Notes under the pieces: generated by a model | The model's input: the letters and a program-made list of their open reading frames with translations, nothing else | Databases searched by the model: none | Told to the model about the DNA's origin: nothing | NCBI RefSeq assembly: GCF_003858635.1 | Contig: NZ_RQJO01000007.1 | Location: forward strand, 1,799,941 to 1,863,940 | DNA length: 64,000 nt | Direction: 5' to 3' | Origin: Larkinella rosea | GTDB lineage: Bacteria > Bacteroidota > Bacteroidia > Cytophagales > Spirosomataceae | Made by a program: the position numbers and the translations under genes | In this document: piece by piece, positions 17,711 through 27,094 of the stretch | How positions within the stretch are numbered: position 1 is the first letter of the stretch | Layout of the letters: each line of letters starts with the position of its first letter

Positions 17711-20302
17711 GAGCGTCGATCCGGCCGCGTTTCCATCCACAATTGCCGTCCGGCTCGATCGTCCGGCTGCGTCGAAACTCCTCACTTTAACTTTCCCCGA
17801 CACTTTCACCGGAGCCGAATACAAGCTCGATTGGGGGGTTGGTTCAGAGCCATCGGTGGTATAGCGAATGGATAATCCCGGATATTCGACATTGGCTTTT
17901 AACGTGCTGTTTTCCAACACCGCTCCCGGCATCGGTACCCGGTAATTATACCCTCCATTCAAGGTCGCCAAACGGGGCATATCCTTCTGAGCCAGGGTAT
18001 TCGCAAAAACATTCCAGCCTTTTTGCATCGATGATTGACGGACACCGCTGTTTTCGATGGTTTCCCAGGGGCGCTCGGCAGCCCAGGCACTTTCGGCAAA
18101 ACCCATCAGCTTTGGCAAGGTATAGTATTCGAGCATGTCCCGTCCTTTCACGGTTTCGCTCCACAGCTGAGACTCCAGTCCAATGACATTTTTCCGCGCT
18201 TCCGGTTTCATTTTTTCCAAACCGGTAAAGGTCAACGGTTTGCCCATCGAGGTCTGGAACGTCGTTTTAAACATATCAAAGGGAGCAAACGCCCAGTTAG
18301 CGTAGGCATCGACCAGACCGCCCCAATACAAACCGGGCTCCAGCGGATCGGTATTATACGCCAGATCGAAATAGAAGTTCGTGACATTACACAGCACGAC
18401 CGGATACCCCGCATTGGCCAGCCGGTTGCCTAAATCCAGGTCGTAAATGTTGTTCCAGATGTAAGGCACCACTTTTTTACCGACAAACTCCGGATTCGGG
18501 AGATATTTGCCCTCCGGAGATTTGTTCAGCGCGACTTCCTCCCAGCCGTGGATGCTCAGATTCCGTTTTTCGAGCCGCTTCAGCAGTTTCCCGAAGAAAT
18601 ACGATTGCAGGTTTTTGGGGTCTTTTACCGCCGGGTTTTCTTTCAGCAACTGAGCCGCTTCGGGCGATTTTGTCCAGGCACCTTCGGCTACCTCATCGCC
18701 CCCGGCATGGAAAACATCCAGCTTCAAACCCGCTTCTGCATATATTTTGGTAATTTCGTCCACCACTTTTTCGTAAAAATGGTAGGTCGATTCGCGAGCT
18801 ACGTTGACCACGTTGTCCTTGTAACCCTGCGCCGAAAGGTACACCGATTTGTCGTTTGGATCGATCAGGCGGTATTCGTTAGCTTCTTTTTCCTTCCCTT
18901 CCTTCATCAGCCGTTCATACCGCGCTTCCATTGCCTTGATGGCCGCCCGTGCGTGACCCGGAAAGTTCAGTTCGGGAATGACTTTGATGTGCCGTGCGGT
19001 TGCGTATTTCAGGATTTCGATGAAATCAGCTTTGGTGTAAAAACCGCTGCCGTATTTGCCCTCGTCATACGCTTTTGGCCCCGATCCGTAGGCCGGATGC
19101 AAAACCGGTGACGCCATCCCCCCGGCGGTGTGTTCGCGTTGAGCACCGACTTTGGTTAGTTCAGGCAACCCGTCGATTTCGAGCCGCCAGCCTTCGTCTT
19201 CGGTCGTGTAAAACAGAAAATGATTGATTTTGTACATCGCCAGCAGGTCGATCAACCGCAGAATCGTCTCTTTCGTCTGAAAATTCCGGCTGACATCCAA
19301 ATGCATACTCCGAAAATGAAACCGGGGTGCATCTTCGATCTGCACATAATCCAGCGCAATCGCCGGACCCGGTTTTAGATACGACGCCGTCGGGATCAAG
19401 GCCAGCAAGCTTTGGGTTCCGTAAAAAACGCCGGAGGCATCGCTTCCGGTAATGGTCACGCCTTTGTCGTCAACGCTCAGTTTATACGCTTCCTTCGCAA
19501 TCCCATTCACCAAAACCGCACCGGTTTTCAGCACAATACCTTTATCGGCGGGCGTTCCACTTTTGATTGCAAAATCAGTTCCGGTCACCGCTTTCAACTT
19601 CTCACTCAACAGTTTAGCTTCGTTTTCAAGCCCGTTTCCGTAAAAGATTGCTACCTCATTTCCAAAACTCAACGTACCGGCACCTGGTGTAATTTTCACC
19701 GGAGCCGGAATAATTCTCTGCAACTGTTTGGCATCCAACAGGCTGACTGCCAGATTATCCTGATACCGTTTAGCCGCCGTTTGCAAAGGCCGAAGGTCGT
19801 CTTTCCCGCGCAATTGCTGCTCTTTTCTAGCAAACGGCAAAACCGTGTAATTGCCGACCTGAACAATGTTTTCTTCCTTTCCGTCTTTATCGTAGAAAAC
19901 GAAGTAAAGCCCCATCGGCGCGTCGGTATGCTTGATTACAGCTTCGGTCCCGGCATACCGAATTTCGGTCGAATCACCGGGTGCCAGCGCAAAACCGGCG
20001 TTTGGTGTAAGCTTATACCAATCGCCGTTAATATGCTGAACAGTAGCGGACTGAGCGGTTTTTGCTGGAATAATGGGGCGGGGCGACATGTTGAAAAACA
20101 ACGCCCAGTTTTTATCCGTCAGCGCATCGTTGCCGTGATTCGCCAGCGTAAACCGAGCTTCAAAACCGTTCTCCACATCCGTAAAATTGGTCACCAGCTC
20201 CCAGGAAACCGCGATTTGTCCGGTTTCCTTTTCGGATGATTTGCAGCTATTCAGCAGGAATACAACGGCGAATAAAACCGTGAGGCAAAAAAAGTTACGC
20301 AT
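17705..20302 (-). CDS. GH20 beta-N-acetylhexosaminidase, lipoprotein
   Basis: The 865-residue product starts with a lipoprotein signal (VFLLNSC). Domains in order: a CHB_HEX-type carbohydrate-binding domain (about 28-165), a GH20b alpha/beta domain (about 190-320), a GH20 TIM barrel (about 325-740) and a chitobiase C-terminal beta domain (IRYTTDGSEPTP, about 790-860). The catalytic Asp-Glu pair is in FHAGGDEVAEGAW (about residue 535). The substrate histidine region is conserved (HLDVSRNF, PELNFPGHA). It releases terminal GlcNAc/GalNAc from chitooligosaccharides or glycans at the periplasmic or outer-membrane surface. It precedes the MFS permease on the same strand. Its stop codon lies in a palindromic repeat. 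Confidence 0.93.
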   Translation of the reverse strand: MRNFFCLTVLFAVVFLLNSCKSSEKETGQIAVSWELVTNFTDVENGFEARFTLANHGNDALTDKNWALFFNMSPRPIIPAKTAQSATVQHINGDWYKLTPNAGFALAPGDSTEIRYAGTEAVIKHTDAPMGLYFVFYDKDGKEENIVQVGNYTVLPFARKEQQLRGKDDLRPLQTAAKRYQDNLAVSLLDAKQLQRIIPAPVKITPGAGTLSFGNEVAIFYGNGLENEAKLLSEKLKAVTGTDFAIKSGTPADKGIVLKTGAVLVNGIAKEAYKLSVDDKGVTITGSDASGVFYGTQSLLALIPTASYLKPGPAIALDYVQIEDAPRFHFRSMHLDVSRNFQTKETILRLIDLLAMYKINHFLFYTTEDEGWRLEIDGLPELTKVGAQREHTAGGMASPVLHPAYGSGPKAYDEGKYGSGFYTKADFIEILKYATARHIKVIPELNFPGHARAAIKAMEARYERLMKEGKEKEANEYRLIDPNDKSVYLSAQGYKDNVVNVARESTYHFYEKVVDEITKIYAEAGLKLDVFHAGGDEVAEGAWTKSPEAAQLLKENPAVKDPKNLQSYFFGKLLKRLEKRNLSIHGWEEVALNKSPEGKYLPNPEFVGKKVVPYIWNNIYDLDLGNRLANAGYPVVLCNVTNFYFDLAYNTDPLEPGLYWGGLVDAYANWAFAPFDMFKTTFQTSMGKPLTFTGLEKMKPEARKNVIGLESQLWSETVKGRDMLEYYTLPKLMGFAESAWAAERPWETIENSGVRQSSMQKGWNVFANTLAQKDMPRLATLNGGYNYRVPMPGAVLENSTLKANVEYPGLSIRYTTDGSEPTPQSSLYSAPVKVSGKVKVRSFDAAGRSSRTAIVDGNAAGSTLD

Positions 20303-20391
20303 GGAAGGGTGAGTTAAGTAGCCTTAATAATACGGAATCCAGTATTAAAAATACCACTGGCGCTCAAAGACTTTTTCAAGCTTTCCCATCG

Positions 20392-21531
20392 ATGATTACC
20401 CAAACGAATCAATCGGTCCCTTCAACCGAGTTGCTGGCTTCCAGCCCAAACCGGTTGATATCGCTCGATGCCCTGCGCGGTTTTACGATTGCGGCCATGG
20501 TTTTGGTCAATTTCCCGGGCGACAGCGAGCATGTCTATTTTCAATTGCAGCACACGAAGTGGAATGGCCTGTCATTCACCGACTTAATTGCGCCTTTCTT
20601 CCTGTTCATCATTGGTGTTTCCATTACGCTGGCGTACGCCAGGCGGCTGGAAAATGGTGATCCGAAAGGAGAAATGTACAGGAAAATTGTCATCCGGGCG
20701 GTAAAGATTTTTGCCGTCGGTATGTTCCTGAATATCCTGGCCACGTTCAGTTTTTCCGATATTCGCTGGACGGGAACGCTCCAGCGGATCGCGTTTGTGT
20801 TCCTCATGTGCGCCTTTCTTTTTCTGAATACCACCTGGCGACAGCAGGCCTGGATTGCCGTCATTACGTTAGTTGTTTACTGGCTGGCTTTAACGCTGAT
20901 TCCAACTCCGGGATTTGGGAAAGTCATGCTGGAACCGGGTGCCAACCTCGTCGCGTGGTTCGACAATTTATACCTGCCAGGGCGGATGTGGCAGAAAACC
21001 TGGGACCCCGAAAGCCTTCTCAGCACATTTCCCTCGGCCGTTTCCGGCATCACCGGATTACTGGCCGGTCGCCTGATGATCAGCCCATTAAGCCAGAACG
21101 AGAAAGTAAATTACCTGATGACGGCCGGTGTTTTCGCGGCCGCCACCGGTTTTTTCTGGAACCTGGCATTCCCACTGAACGAAAACCTCTGGACCAGTTC
21201 GTTCGTGCTGGTCACGTCCGGTTTTGCCGCACTGTTGCTCGGGGCGGTGTACTTTCTGGTGGATGTTCTGGGCAAAACCGGCGGCACCAAACCGGGTATC
21301 ATTTTCGGAGCCAATGCGATCACGGTTTTCGTTTTGGCGGATGTATTTTCCATTCTGTTTTACTACCTGAAATTCGGCGGACATTCGTTAAACGAACACG
21401 GCGTCGCGGCTTTAACCGGACTGGGTTTTGATTCCCGGTTTGCCAGTATGGCGTATGCGCTGTTTTTCGTCGGTATCAATTTTATTCCGGCCTACATTCT
21501 TTACCGGCGAAAGATTTTCATCAAGCTGTGA
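20392..21531 (+). CDS. HGSNAT/NagX-like membrane acetyltransferase (DUF5009 type)
   Basis: A 379-residue membrane protein with about ten helices. It matches the bacterial relatives of heparan-alpha-glucosaminide N-acetyltransferase: SLDALRGFTIAAMVLVN, QHTKWNGLSFTDLIAPFFLFIIGVSI and LQRIAFVFL. The His of QHTKWNG corresponds to the proposed acetyl-transfer residue. In human HGSNAT acetyl groups cross the membrane to glucosamine; bacterial NagX is linked to GlcNAc use. Its position next to the divergently transcribed GH20 gene supports an amino-sugar role here. The activity in this organism is inferred. Confidence 0.85.
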   Translation: MITQTNQSVPSTELLASSPNRLISLDALRGFTIAAMVLVNFPGDSEHVYFQLQHTKWNGLSFTDLIAPFFLFIIGVSITLAYARRLENGDPKGEMYRKIVIRAVKIFAVGMFLNILATFSFSDIRWTGTLQRIAFVFLMCAFLFLNTTWRQQAWIAVITLVVYWLALTLIPTPGFGKVMLEPGANLVAWFDNLYLPGRMWQKTWDPESLLSTFPSAVSGITGLLAGRLMISPLSQNEKVNYLMTAGVFAAATGFFWNLAFPLNENLWTSSFVLVTSGFAALLLGAVYFLVDVLGKTGGTKPGIIFGANAITVFVLADVFSILFYYLKFGGHSLNEHGVAALTGLGFDSRFASMAYALFFVGINFIPAYILYRRKIFIKL

Positions 21532-21542
21532 GCGATATATAA

Positions 21543-22502
21543 ATGAAACAATATTCTTTTCTGATCCTATTTTTTTGCCTGGCAACAACCCTTTCGTTCG
21601 CTCAGAAAAACGGGGTAAAAAAAGTAAAAATCGGGATGTTTGCCGACGTTCACATCCCGACCATGCACGACGGCGAATCCCGGTTGAAGGCGTTTATGGA
21701 CAGCATGAAAACCGCCAAACCGGATTTCATTATCGAACTCGGTGATTTCAGCACGCCCGCCGAAAAATACGACTATGCGTTCAAAATCTGGGAGTCTTAT
21801 CCCGGCCCCAAATACCACCTGATCGGTAACCACGAAATGGACGGCGGCACCTCGCTCGCGCAGGCGTTGGCCCACCGAAATATGCCTTCTTCGTATTACA
21901 CCTTTGACCAACAGGGGTTTCGCTTCATTGTCCTTGATGGAAACGACAAAAAAACGCCCGAACTAAAAGGCTATCAGGAACACATCGGAACCGTTCAACT
22001 GGCGTGGCTAAAAGCCGAACTGGAAAAAGCCACCACGCCCATCGTCATCTTTTCCCACCAGGGCTTGGGACTCGACGGCGTGGATAATGCTGCCGAAATC
22101 CGGTCCATGCTGGAAGCGCATAATGCCAAAACGAAAAAAGCTAAAATCATCGCCAATTTCTACGGCCACGTTCACTACGATCGGGCCGAAGAAGTAAACG
22201 GAATCTGGTACATCTGCATCAACTCGATGTCTTATAAATGGCTGGGCGAGGAATACGGTCACGTTCGGTACAACGACGAAATTGACAAGAATTATAAGTG
22301 GATCAAATACACGGCTCCGTACAAAGATCCGCTTTATACCGTCGTCGAAATTTCAACGGATGGCGTCATCCGGATCGCCGGTAAAAAATCATCCTGGGTT
22401 GGTCCTTCACCGTGGGCTGTTGGCTATCCCGACAAAAATAAAGCGTATGATCGGCCTGAAATCCGGGAAAAGAAACTACGCTTTTCGCCCGTAAATCAGT
22501 AA
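21543..22502 (+). CDS. Secreted calcineurin-like metallophosphoesterase
   Basis: The 319-residue protein has a signal peptide (SFLILFFCLATTLSFAQ). It has the complete metallophosphatase motif series: FADVH (D-x-H), ELGDFS (GD), GNHEMD (GNHE), FSHQG and YGHVHYD (GHxH). It is expected to hydrolyse a phosphomonoester or diester in the periplasm. It starts 11 bases after the acetyltransferase gene and ends 1 base before the sialidase-like gene, so the three form a tight operon. The link with the operon suggests removal of phosphate from a glycan or teichoic/LPS-like substrate, which is inference. Confidence 0.88.
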   Translation: MKQYSFLILFFCLATTLSFAQKNGVKKVKIGMFADVHIPTMHDGESRLKAFMDSMKTAKPDFIIELGDFSTPAEKYDYAFKIWESYPGPKYHLIGNHEMDGGTSLAQALAHRNMPSSYYTFDQQGFRFIVLDGNDKKTPELKGYQEHIGTVQLAWLKAELEKATTPIVIFSHQGLGLDGVDNAAEIRSMLEAHNAKTKKAKIIANFYGHVHYDRAEEVNGIWYICINSMSYKWLGEEYGHVRYNDEIDKNYKWIKYTAPYKDPLYTVVEISTDGVIRIAGKKSSWVGPSPWAVGYPDKNKAYDRPEIREKKLRFSPVNQ

Positions 22503-22503
22503 A

Positions 22504-24381
22504 ATGAAACGTATTCTGCGTCTATCTTTCTTCTTCCTGCCTTTGTTGTCCGGTGGTCCCTTCGCTAATGCCCAAACCGGTAGTCCGGCGGAACCCGTGC
22601 GGTATGTGGGTGGAGAATCCGTCGATCCGAGTGTTCACGATGGGCGGCTTCGCTATGCCATCGGGGTCGAAAGCCGCCAGACGCTGCGCGTAAACCGAAC
22701 CCATCCCGAATTGGCCGACGGGCACGGCTGGACGTACAACCACGCTTCCAATTTGTGTTACTGGAACAATACGTTTTACCAGCAGTACCTGAGCAATCCG
22801 GTCGACGAACACATTTCGCCCGGTCAAACGCTGGTCATGACTTCCAAAGACGGTCGGGAATGGAGCAAACCGCAGGTGGTTTTCCCGCCTTATGAACCGC
22901 CCACCGGCGTCAAAATTCCCGACAGTTCCAACGGCTACATGATGCACCAGCGCATGGGTTTTTACTTAGCGCCCAACGGTCGCCTGCTCGTGCTGGCGTT
23001 CTACGGACATGCCGAAGATCCGTTCGGGCAGGGCGGTATTGGGCGCGTGGTTCGGGAAGCCTACAAAGACGGCACGTACGGCCCGATTTATTTCATTCGC
23101 TACAGCAGCCATACCACCCTCAACGGCGTTCGCTGGAACGAAACCAACACGAGCTTTCCGTTTTATAAAAAGTCCACCGACACCGGTTTTCTGGATGCCT
23201 GCAACTCACTATTGGCAGACAAACTCATGACGTTCCAATGGTGGGATGAAGACCGGGGGCTCGACGGTTTTTACGGCGGAAAGGAAGCCCGGGAAGCGCT
23301 CTCCTACTACCATCGAAAAGACGGTAAAGTGGTGGCATTGTGGAAGCGGTCGCACAGCGCCCTGTCGTCCGACGAAGGGAAAACATTTTCCAAACCGGTC
23401 AAGGTACCCACAATGATCATGGCGGGTGGCAAACAGTGGGGCCAGCGCACGGACGACGGCCGGTTTGCCATTTGCTACAATCCGATCGAACTGGACGAAT
23501 ACCGGTACCCGCTCACCATCATTACCGGAGACGACGGTGTTTTTTTCGATAACATGCTGATTGTTCAGGGAGAAGTGCCGCCCCGTCGGTTTTTCGGCCG
23601 CTGGAAAGACTTCGGTCCCTGCTACATGCGCGGCATTGAAGAAGGCAACGGAAACCCGCCCGGCAACGACATGTGGCTGTCATACAGCATGAACAAGGAA
23701 GACATCTGGATCAGCCGGATTCCGACGCCGGTTCGGTATGCCGTTCGCGGTCCGGTAGCCGATGACTTCAATGGACTGGCTCTGAATGGCAGCGTTACCG
23801 ACTGGAATATTTACGCGCCGAAATGGGCCCCGGTTTCGGTTGTCAATTCGCCGGGAGCAAGTGGGAAATGCCTTGAATTAACCGACAAAGACCCCTACGA
23901 TTACGCCCGTGCGGTTCGGGTATTTGAAGAGGGAAACCGGATCGAAACCCGGCTAAAGGTCCGGGCTGCGCAAAACAACACCGGCACACTTGAAATTGAC
24001 CTCACCGACCGCTACGGGAACCGCCCGGTCCGGTTGCGGTTCGATGAAAAAGGCAACATTATTGCAACGGTTGGCAGTACCGAAAAACCGGTTCAGTCGT
24101 ATCAGGCGGGAAGGTGGTATGACCTTACGTTCAGTGTTGACGCCAGCCTGAGCGGAAATTACGATCTGGCCATCGATGGCAAAAAAGTTCTGACCAAAGC
24201 GGCACTGGCCGAAGCCGTCAAGTCGGTCGAACGGTTGTCGATCCGGACGGGGACGTACCGAAACTTGCCCAACCGGAAAACGCCCAACGAAGAACCGGGA
24301 CCGCCCCTGCCAGGAGCCGACGAACCCGTACCTACGGCCACCTACCTCATTGATGATGTGCAGGTTAAGCCGATTAAATAG
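22504..24381 (+). CDS. Sialidase-fold (BNR/Asp-box) secreted protein with C-terminal jelly-roll
   Basis: The 625-residue protein has a signal peptide ending around FANAQ. The first ~420 residues look like a six-bladed beta-propeller, with Asp-box-like turns TSKDGREWSKP and SSDEGKTFSKP. The next ~190 residues look like a concanavalin-type jelly-roll. The fold is shared by exo-sialidases and several uncharacterised hydrolases; no clear catalytic Arg triad was traced, so a true sialidase activity is not claimed. It is translationally linked to the phosphoesterase (1-base spacing) and followed 60 bases later by the second ~800-residue hydrolase-like gene. Confidence 0.75.
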   Translation: MKRILRLSFFFLPLLSGGPFANAQTGSPAEPVRYVGGESVDPSVHDGRLRYAIGVESRQTLRVNRTHPELADGHGWTYNHASNLCYWNNTFYQQYLSNPVDEHISPGQTLVMTSKDGREWSKPQVVFPPYEPPTGVKIPDSSNGYMMHQRMGFYLAPNGRLLVLAFYGHAEDPFGQGGIGRVVREAYKDGTYGPIYFIRYSSHTTLNGVRWNETNTSFPFYKKSTDTGFLDACNSLLADKLMTFQWWDEDRGLDGFYGGKEAREALSYYHRKDGKVVALWKRSHSALSSDEGKTFSKPVKVPTMIMAGGKQWGQRTDDGRFAICYNPIELDEYRYPLTIITGDDGVFFDNMLIVQGEVPPRRFFGRWKDFGPCYMRGIEEGNGNPPGNDMWLSYSMNKEDIWISRIPTPVRYAVRGPVADDFNGLALNGSVTDWNIYAPKWAPVSVVNSPGASGKCLELTDKDPYDYARAVRVFEEGNRIETRLKVRAAQNNTGTLEIDLTDRYGNRPVRLRFDEKGNIIATVGSTEKPVQSYQAGRWYDLTFSVDASLSGNYDLAIDGKKVLTKAALAEAVKSVERLSIRTGTYRNLPNRKTPNEEPGPPLPGADEPVPTATYLIDDVQVKPIK

Positions 24382-24441
24382 TTAAAATCAAGCTTTTAGT
24401 ACAACCAGTAGTTTACCGAAACCCAGACCCTTAAAATTAAC

Positions 24442-26871
24442 ATGTTGAAGCCACTCAAAGCGTTTTTTGTGCTGATCGGATTTGTGATTTTGCTGTCGAA
24501 ACCGGCCTATTCAAACCCCATTGACCTTACCAAAGCGCAGATTTATTGTCCCGTAAAAGACCCGAATGTACTGCTTCGAAGCCTGGCGGTTTTGCAGGAA
24601 GAACTGGCCAAACGAAGCCAGATCAAGTTGTCGGTTGCTAAAAAACTGCCGGGAGCTGGACAACCCGCCATTTACTTACTCACTGAAAATGAACTCAATA
24701 CGCTACCCGAAAGCTTTCGAACGGCCTTGAGCGGCATGCCTTCGATTGCGAAAGAGGGATTTAAATTATTGGTTCAGGAGAATTCGCAGGCTGTTTTGGT
24801 TGTGGGCAAAGATGCACGCGGATTGCTTTTTGGGGTCGGACGGCTGTTACGCAAAATGGAAATTCGGCCCGGCAAGATTCTGGTGCCCGACAAAGCCACC
24901 ATCGCAACCAGCCCGCGGTACCCGATTCGCGGGCATCAACTGGGTTATCGACCGAAAACCAATGCTTACGACGCGTTCACGGTTGCCCAGTTCGACCAGT
25001 ATATCCGCGATCTGGCGCTGTTTGGGGCCAATAGCATTGAAATTATGCCCCCGCGCACCGACGATGACTTTACGAGTCGGCACATGAAACTGCCCGCCAT
25101 CAAAATGATCGGCGAACAGTCGCGAATTTGTAAGGAATACGGCCTGGATGTCTGGATGTGGTATCCGAACCTGGCCAAAGATTACGTTCATCCGGATTCG
25201 ATTCAGAAGGAGCTGAAAGAACGGCAGGAGATTTTTGCGTCCGTTCCGAAGTTGGATGCGGTTTTTGTGCCGGGTGGTGACCCCGGCGACCTCGAGCCCG
25301 ACGTGCTGTTTGCCTGGCTGGAAAAGGAAGCCGTGGTTTTGAACAAATACCACCCAAAAGCCAAAATCTGGGTTTCTCCGCAAGTTTTTCGGCCTACCCA
25401 AGCCTGGTTCGACGCTTTTTACAAACACGTCAATAAGGAGTATCCCTGGTTTGGCGGAGTCGTTTTCGGTCCCTGGGTGAAAATGCCGGTGCAGGAAATT
25501 CGGAAAATTGTCAAACCGTCGATTCCAATCCGGCATTATCCCGACATTACGCACAATTACAGTTCACAATACCCGGTTCCGCACTGGGATCTGGCCTGGT
25601 CGATGACCTGCGGGCGCGAAAGCATCAACCCTCGCCCCCACGACGAAAAAGCGATTCACAATGCACTCGACGAGTATGGCGTGGGCAGCATCAGCTATTC
25701 GGAGGGTACCAACGACGACGTTAACAAGTTTGTCTGGAGCGATCAGGACTGGAACCCCGAAACGCCGGTCATCGAAACGCTGCGCGATTTTTCCCGGCTG
25801 TTTATTGGCCCGGAGTATACCGAAACCGTGGCGCAGGCCCTGATTTCGCTGGAAAACAACTGGCGCGGAAGCCTCCTCACCAATCAGGCCGTCAACCAGT
25901 CGCTGATGCAGTGGCAGTCGCTGGAAAAACAGGCTTCCCTTAAGGTGTTGCAAAATGCCCGGTTTCAGATGGGCTTGATTCGGGCTTATTTCGACGCCTA
26001 CACCCAGCAGCGGTTTTTGTACGAAAGCGAACTGGAACAACGGGCCCGGGAGATGCTGGCGACGTATGCAACGGGCGGATCCGTACCCACCATGAACCGC
26101 GCCCGGGAAATTCTCGAAAAGGCCTGGAAATCGCCGATTCTGCCCGAATACCGGACAAAATGCTATGCCCTGGCCGATTCGCTTTTCAAGTCGATCGGTG
26201 CCCAGCTGACCATGGAAAAGCACGGCGCGATGTCGGGGCGGGGCAATTTCGTCGACAACATTGGAATTCCGCTCAACGATTCGCCCTGGCTGATGGATCA
26301 GATGGCGAAAATTGAGAAGCTATCCGATGAAAAGGCGCGGCAAGCCAAAATCCACGAGATACTGCACCGCACCGATCCCGGCCCCGGCGGTTTTTACGAC
26401 CATTTCGGCGCACCCGAAAGCTGGCACCGCGTGGTTCCCGGTGTAGGTTGGGAAAAAGATCCCGGTAGTCTGCAATCGCCCCGAATTGGTTTTGGCGTGG
26501 GTTTGGTCGGCGTCGAGTGGGTAGACGAAATCAAGGCGACCGGTTTCAAAGGCCAGATTACGCCCCGGGTCTGGATGAAACAGGCCAAAACCCTGTACGA
26601 CCAGCCGCTGAAAATTGCCTACGACGAGCTTGACCCGACCGCTTCCTACCGAATCCGGATTGCCTACACCGGGCGGTTTCGTTCGCGCATGAAAATGACT
26701 ACGGACGACGGCTCGGTGATTCACGACTTTATCCAGACCGGCGAGCAGCCGATCTACGAATTCGATCTTCCCAAAGCGGCTTCGTCCGACGGCAAAGTAA
26801 CCTTCGTCTGGACCTGTGGCGAAGGCGAACGTGGCTCGCAGGTAACCGAAATCTGGCTGATGCGGAAATGA
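24442..26871 (+). CDS. Uncharacterised secreted glycoside-hydrolase-like protein (paralogue 2)
   Basis: An 809-residue relative of the protein at 11365-13683, with the same order: signal peptide (FVLIGFVILLSKPAYS), an alpha/beta domain with GLLFGVGRLLRKM, a probable TIM barrel from PIRGHQLGYR, then a helical and beta C-terminus. Conserved blocks are AVFVPGGDPGD, AKIWVSP, YPDITHN, GRESINPRP and ISYSEGTNDDVNK. Acidic residues kept in both copies (Asp of GGDPGD, the DD of the NK motif) are candidates for catalysis or metal binding. It ends the + strand block that starts at 20392. A family-C hairpin with a T-run follows its stop. Confidence 0.8.
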   Translation: MLKPLKAFFVLIGFVILLSKPAYSNPIDLTKAQIYCPVKDPNVLLRSLAVLQEELAKRSQIKLSVAKKLPGAGQPAIYLLTENELNTLPESFRTALSGMPSIAKEGFKLLVQENSQAVLVVGKDARGLLFGVGRLLRKMEIRPGKILVPDKATIATSPRYPIRGHQLGYRPKTNAYDAFTVAQFDQYIRDLALFGANSIEIMPPRTDDDFTSRHMKLPAIKMIGEQSRICKEYGLDVWMWYPNLAKDYVHPDSIQKELKERQEIFASVPKLDAVFVPGGDPGDLEPDVLFAWLEKEAVVLNKYHPKAKIWVSPQVFRPTQAWFDAFYKHVNKEYPWFGGVVFGPWVKMPVQEIRKIVKPSIPIRHYPDITHNYSSQYPVPHWDLAWSMTCGRESINPRPHDEKAIHNALDEYGVGSISYSEGTNDDVNKFVWSDQDWNPETPVIETLRDFSRLFIGPEYTETVAQALISLENNWRGSLLTNQAVNQSLMQWQSLEKQASLKVLQNARFQMGLIRAYFDAYTQQRFLYESELEQRAREMLATYATGGSVPTMNRAREILEKAWKSPILPEYRTKCYALADSLFKSIGAQLTMEKHGAMSGRGNFVDNIGIPLNDSPWLMDQMAKIEKLSDEKARQAKIHEILHRTDPGPGGFYDHFGAPESWHRVVPGVGWEKDPGSLQSPRIGFGVGLVGVEWVDEIKATGFKGQITPRVWMKQAKTLYDQPLKIAYDELDPTASYRIRIAYTGRFRSRMKMTTDDGSVIHDFIQTGEQPIYEFDLPKAASSDGKVTFVWTCGEGERGSQVTEIWLMRK

Positions 26872-26957
26872 GAAGTGAGAGGTTAGACAAGAGAATAGAG
26901 ACTTTTCTTAAAATGCCAATCTCATTTCTCTTGTCTCATCTCTCTTGTCATTTTTTT
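26870..26957. repeat. Palindromic repeat family C, copy 1 (terminator-like)
   Basis: The left arm GAGAGGTTAGACAAGAGAA pairs with a right arm TTCTCTTGTCTCATCTCTC, followed by CTTGTCATTTTTTT. It starts at the stop codon of the preceding gene. A second copy is at 36130-36225. Confidence 0.75.
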
Positions 26958-27094
26958 CTTTTTCACGAAATACTTGTAATTTTTACAGCCGGACGCGCTG
27001 AAGAGATGCGGTTTTGCACAATGCAGGATCGGTGACAGGACCGGAATTGGAGTGAGTCGAGTTAGTTTCACCGAATTAAATCTCTCCCAAACCC

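Noticed and set aside
22504-24381. Calling the beta-propeller protein a true exo-sialidase
   Set aside because: Asp-box-like turns are present but the arginine triad and catalytic Tyr/Glu were not traced; only the fold is claimed.
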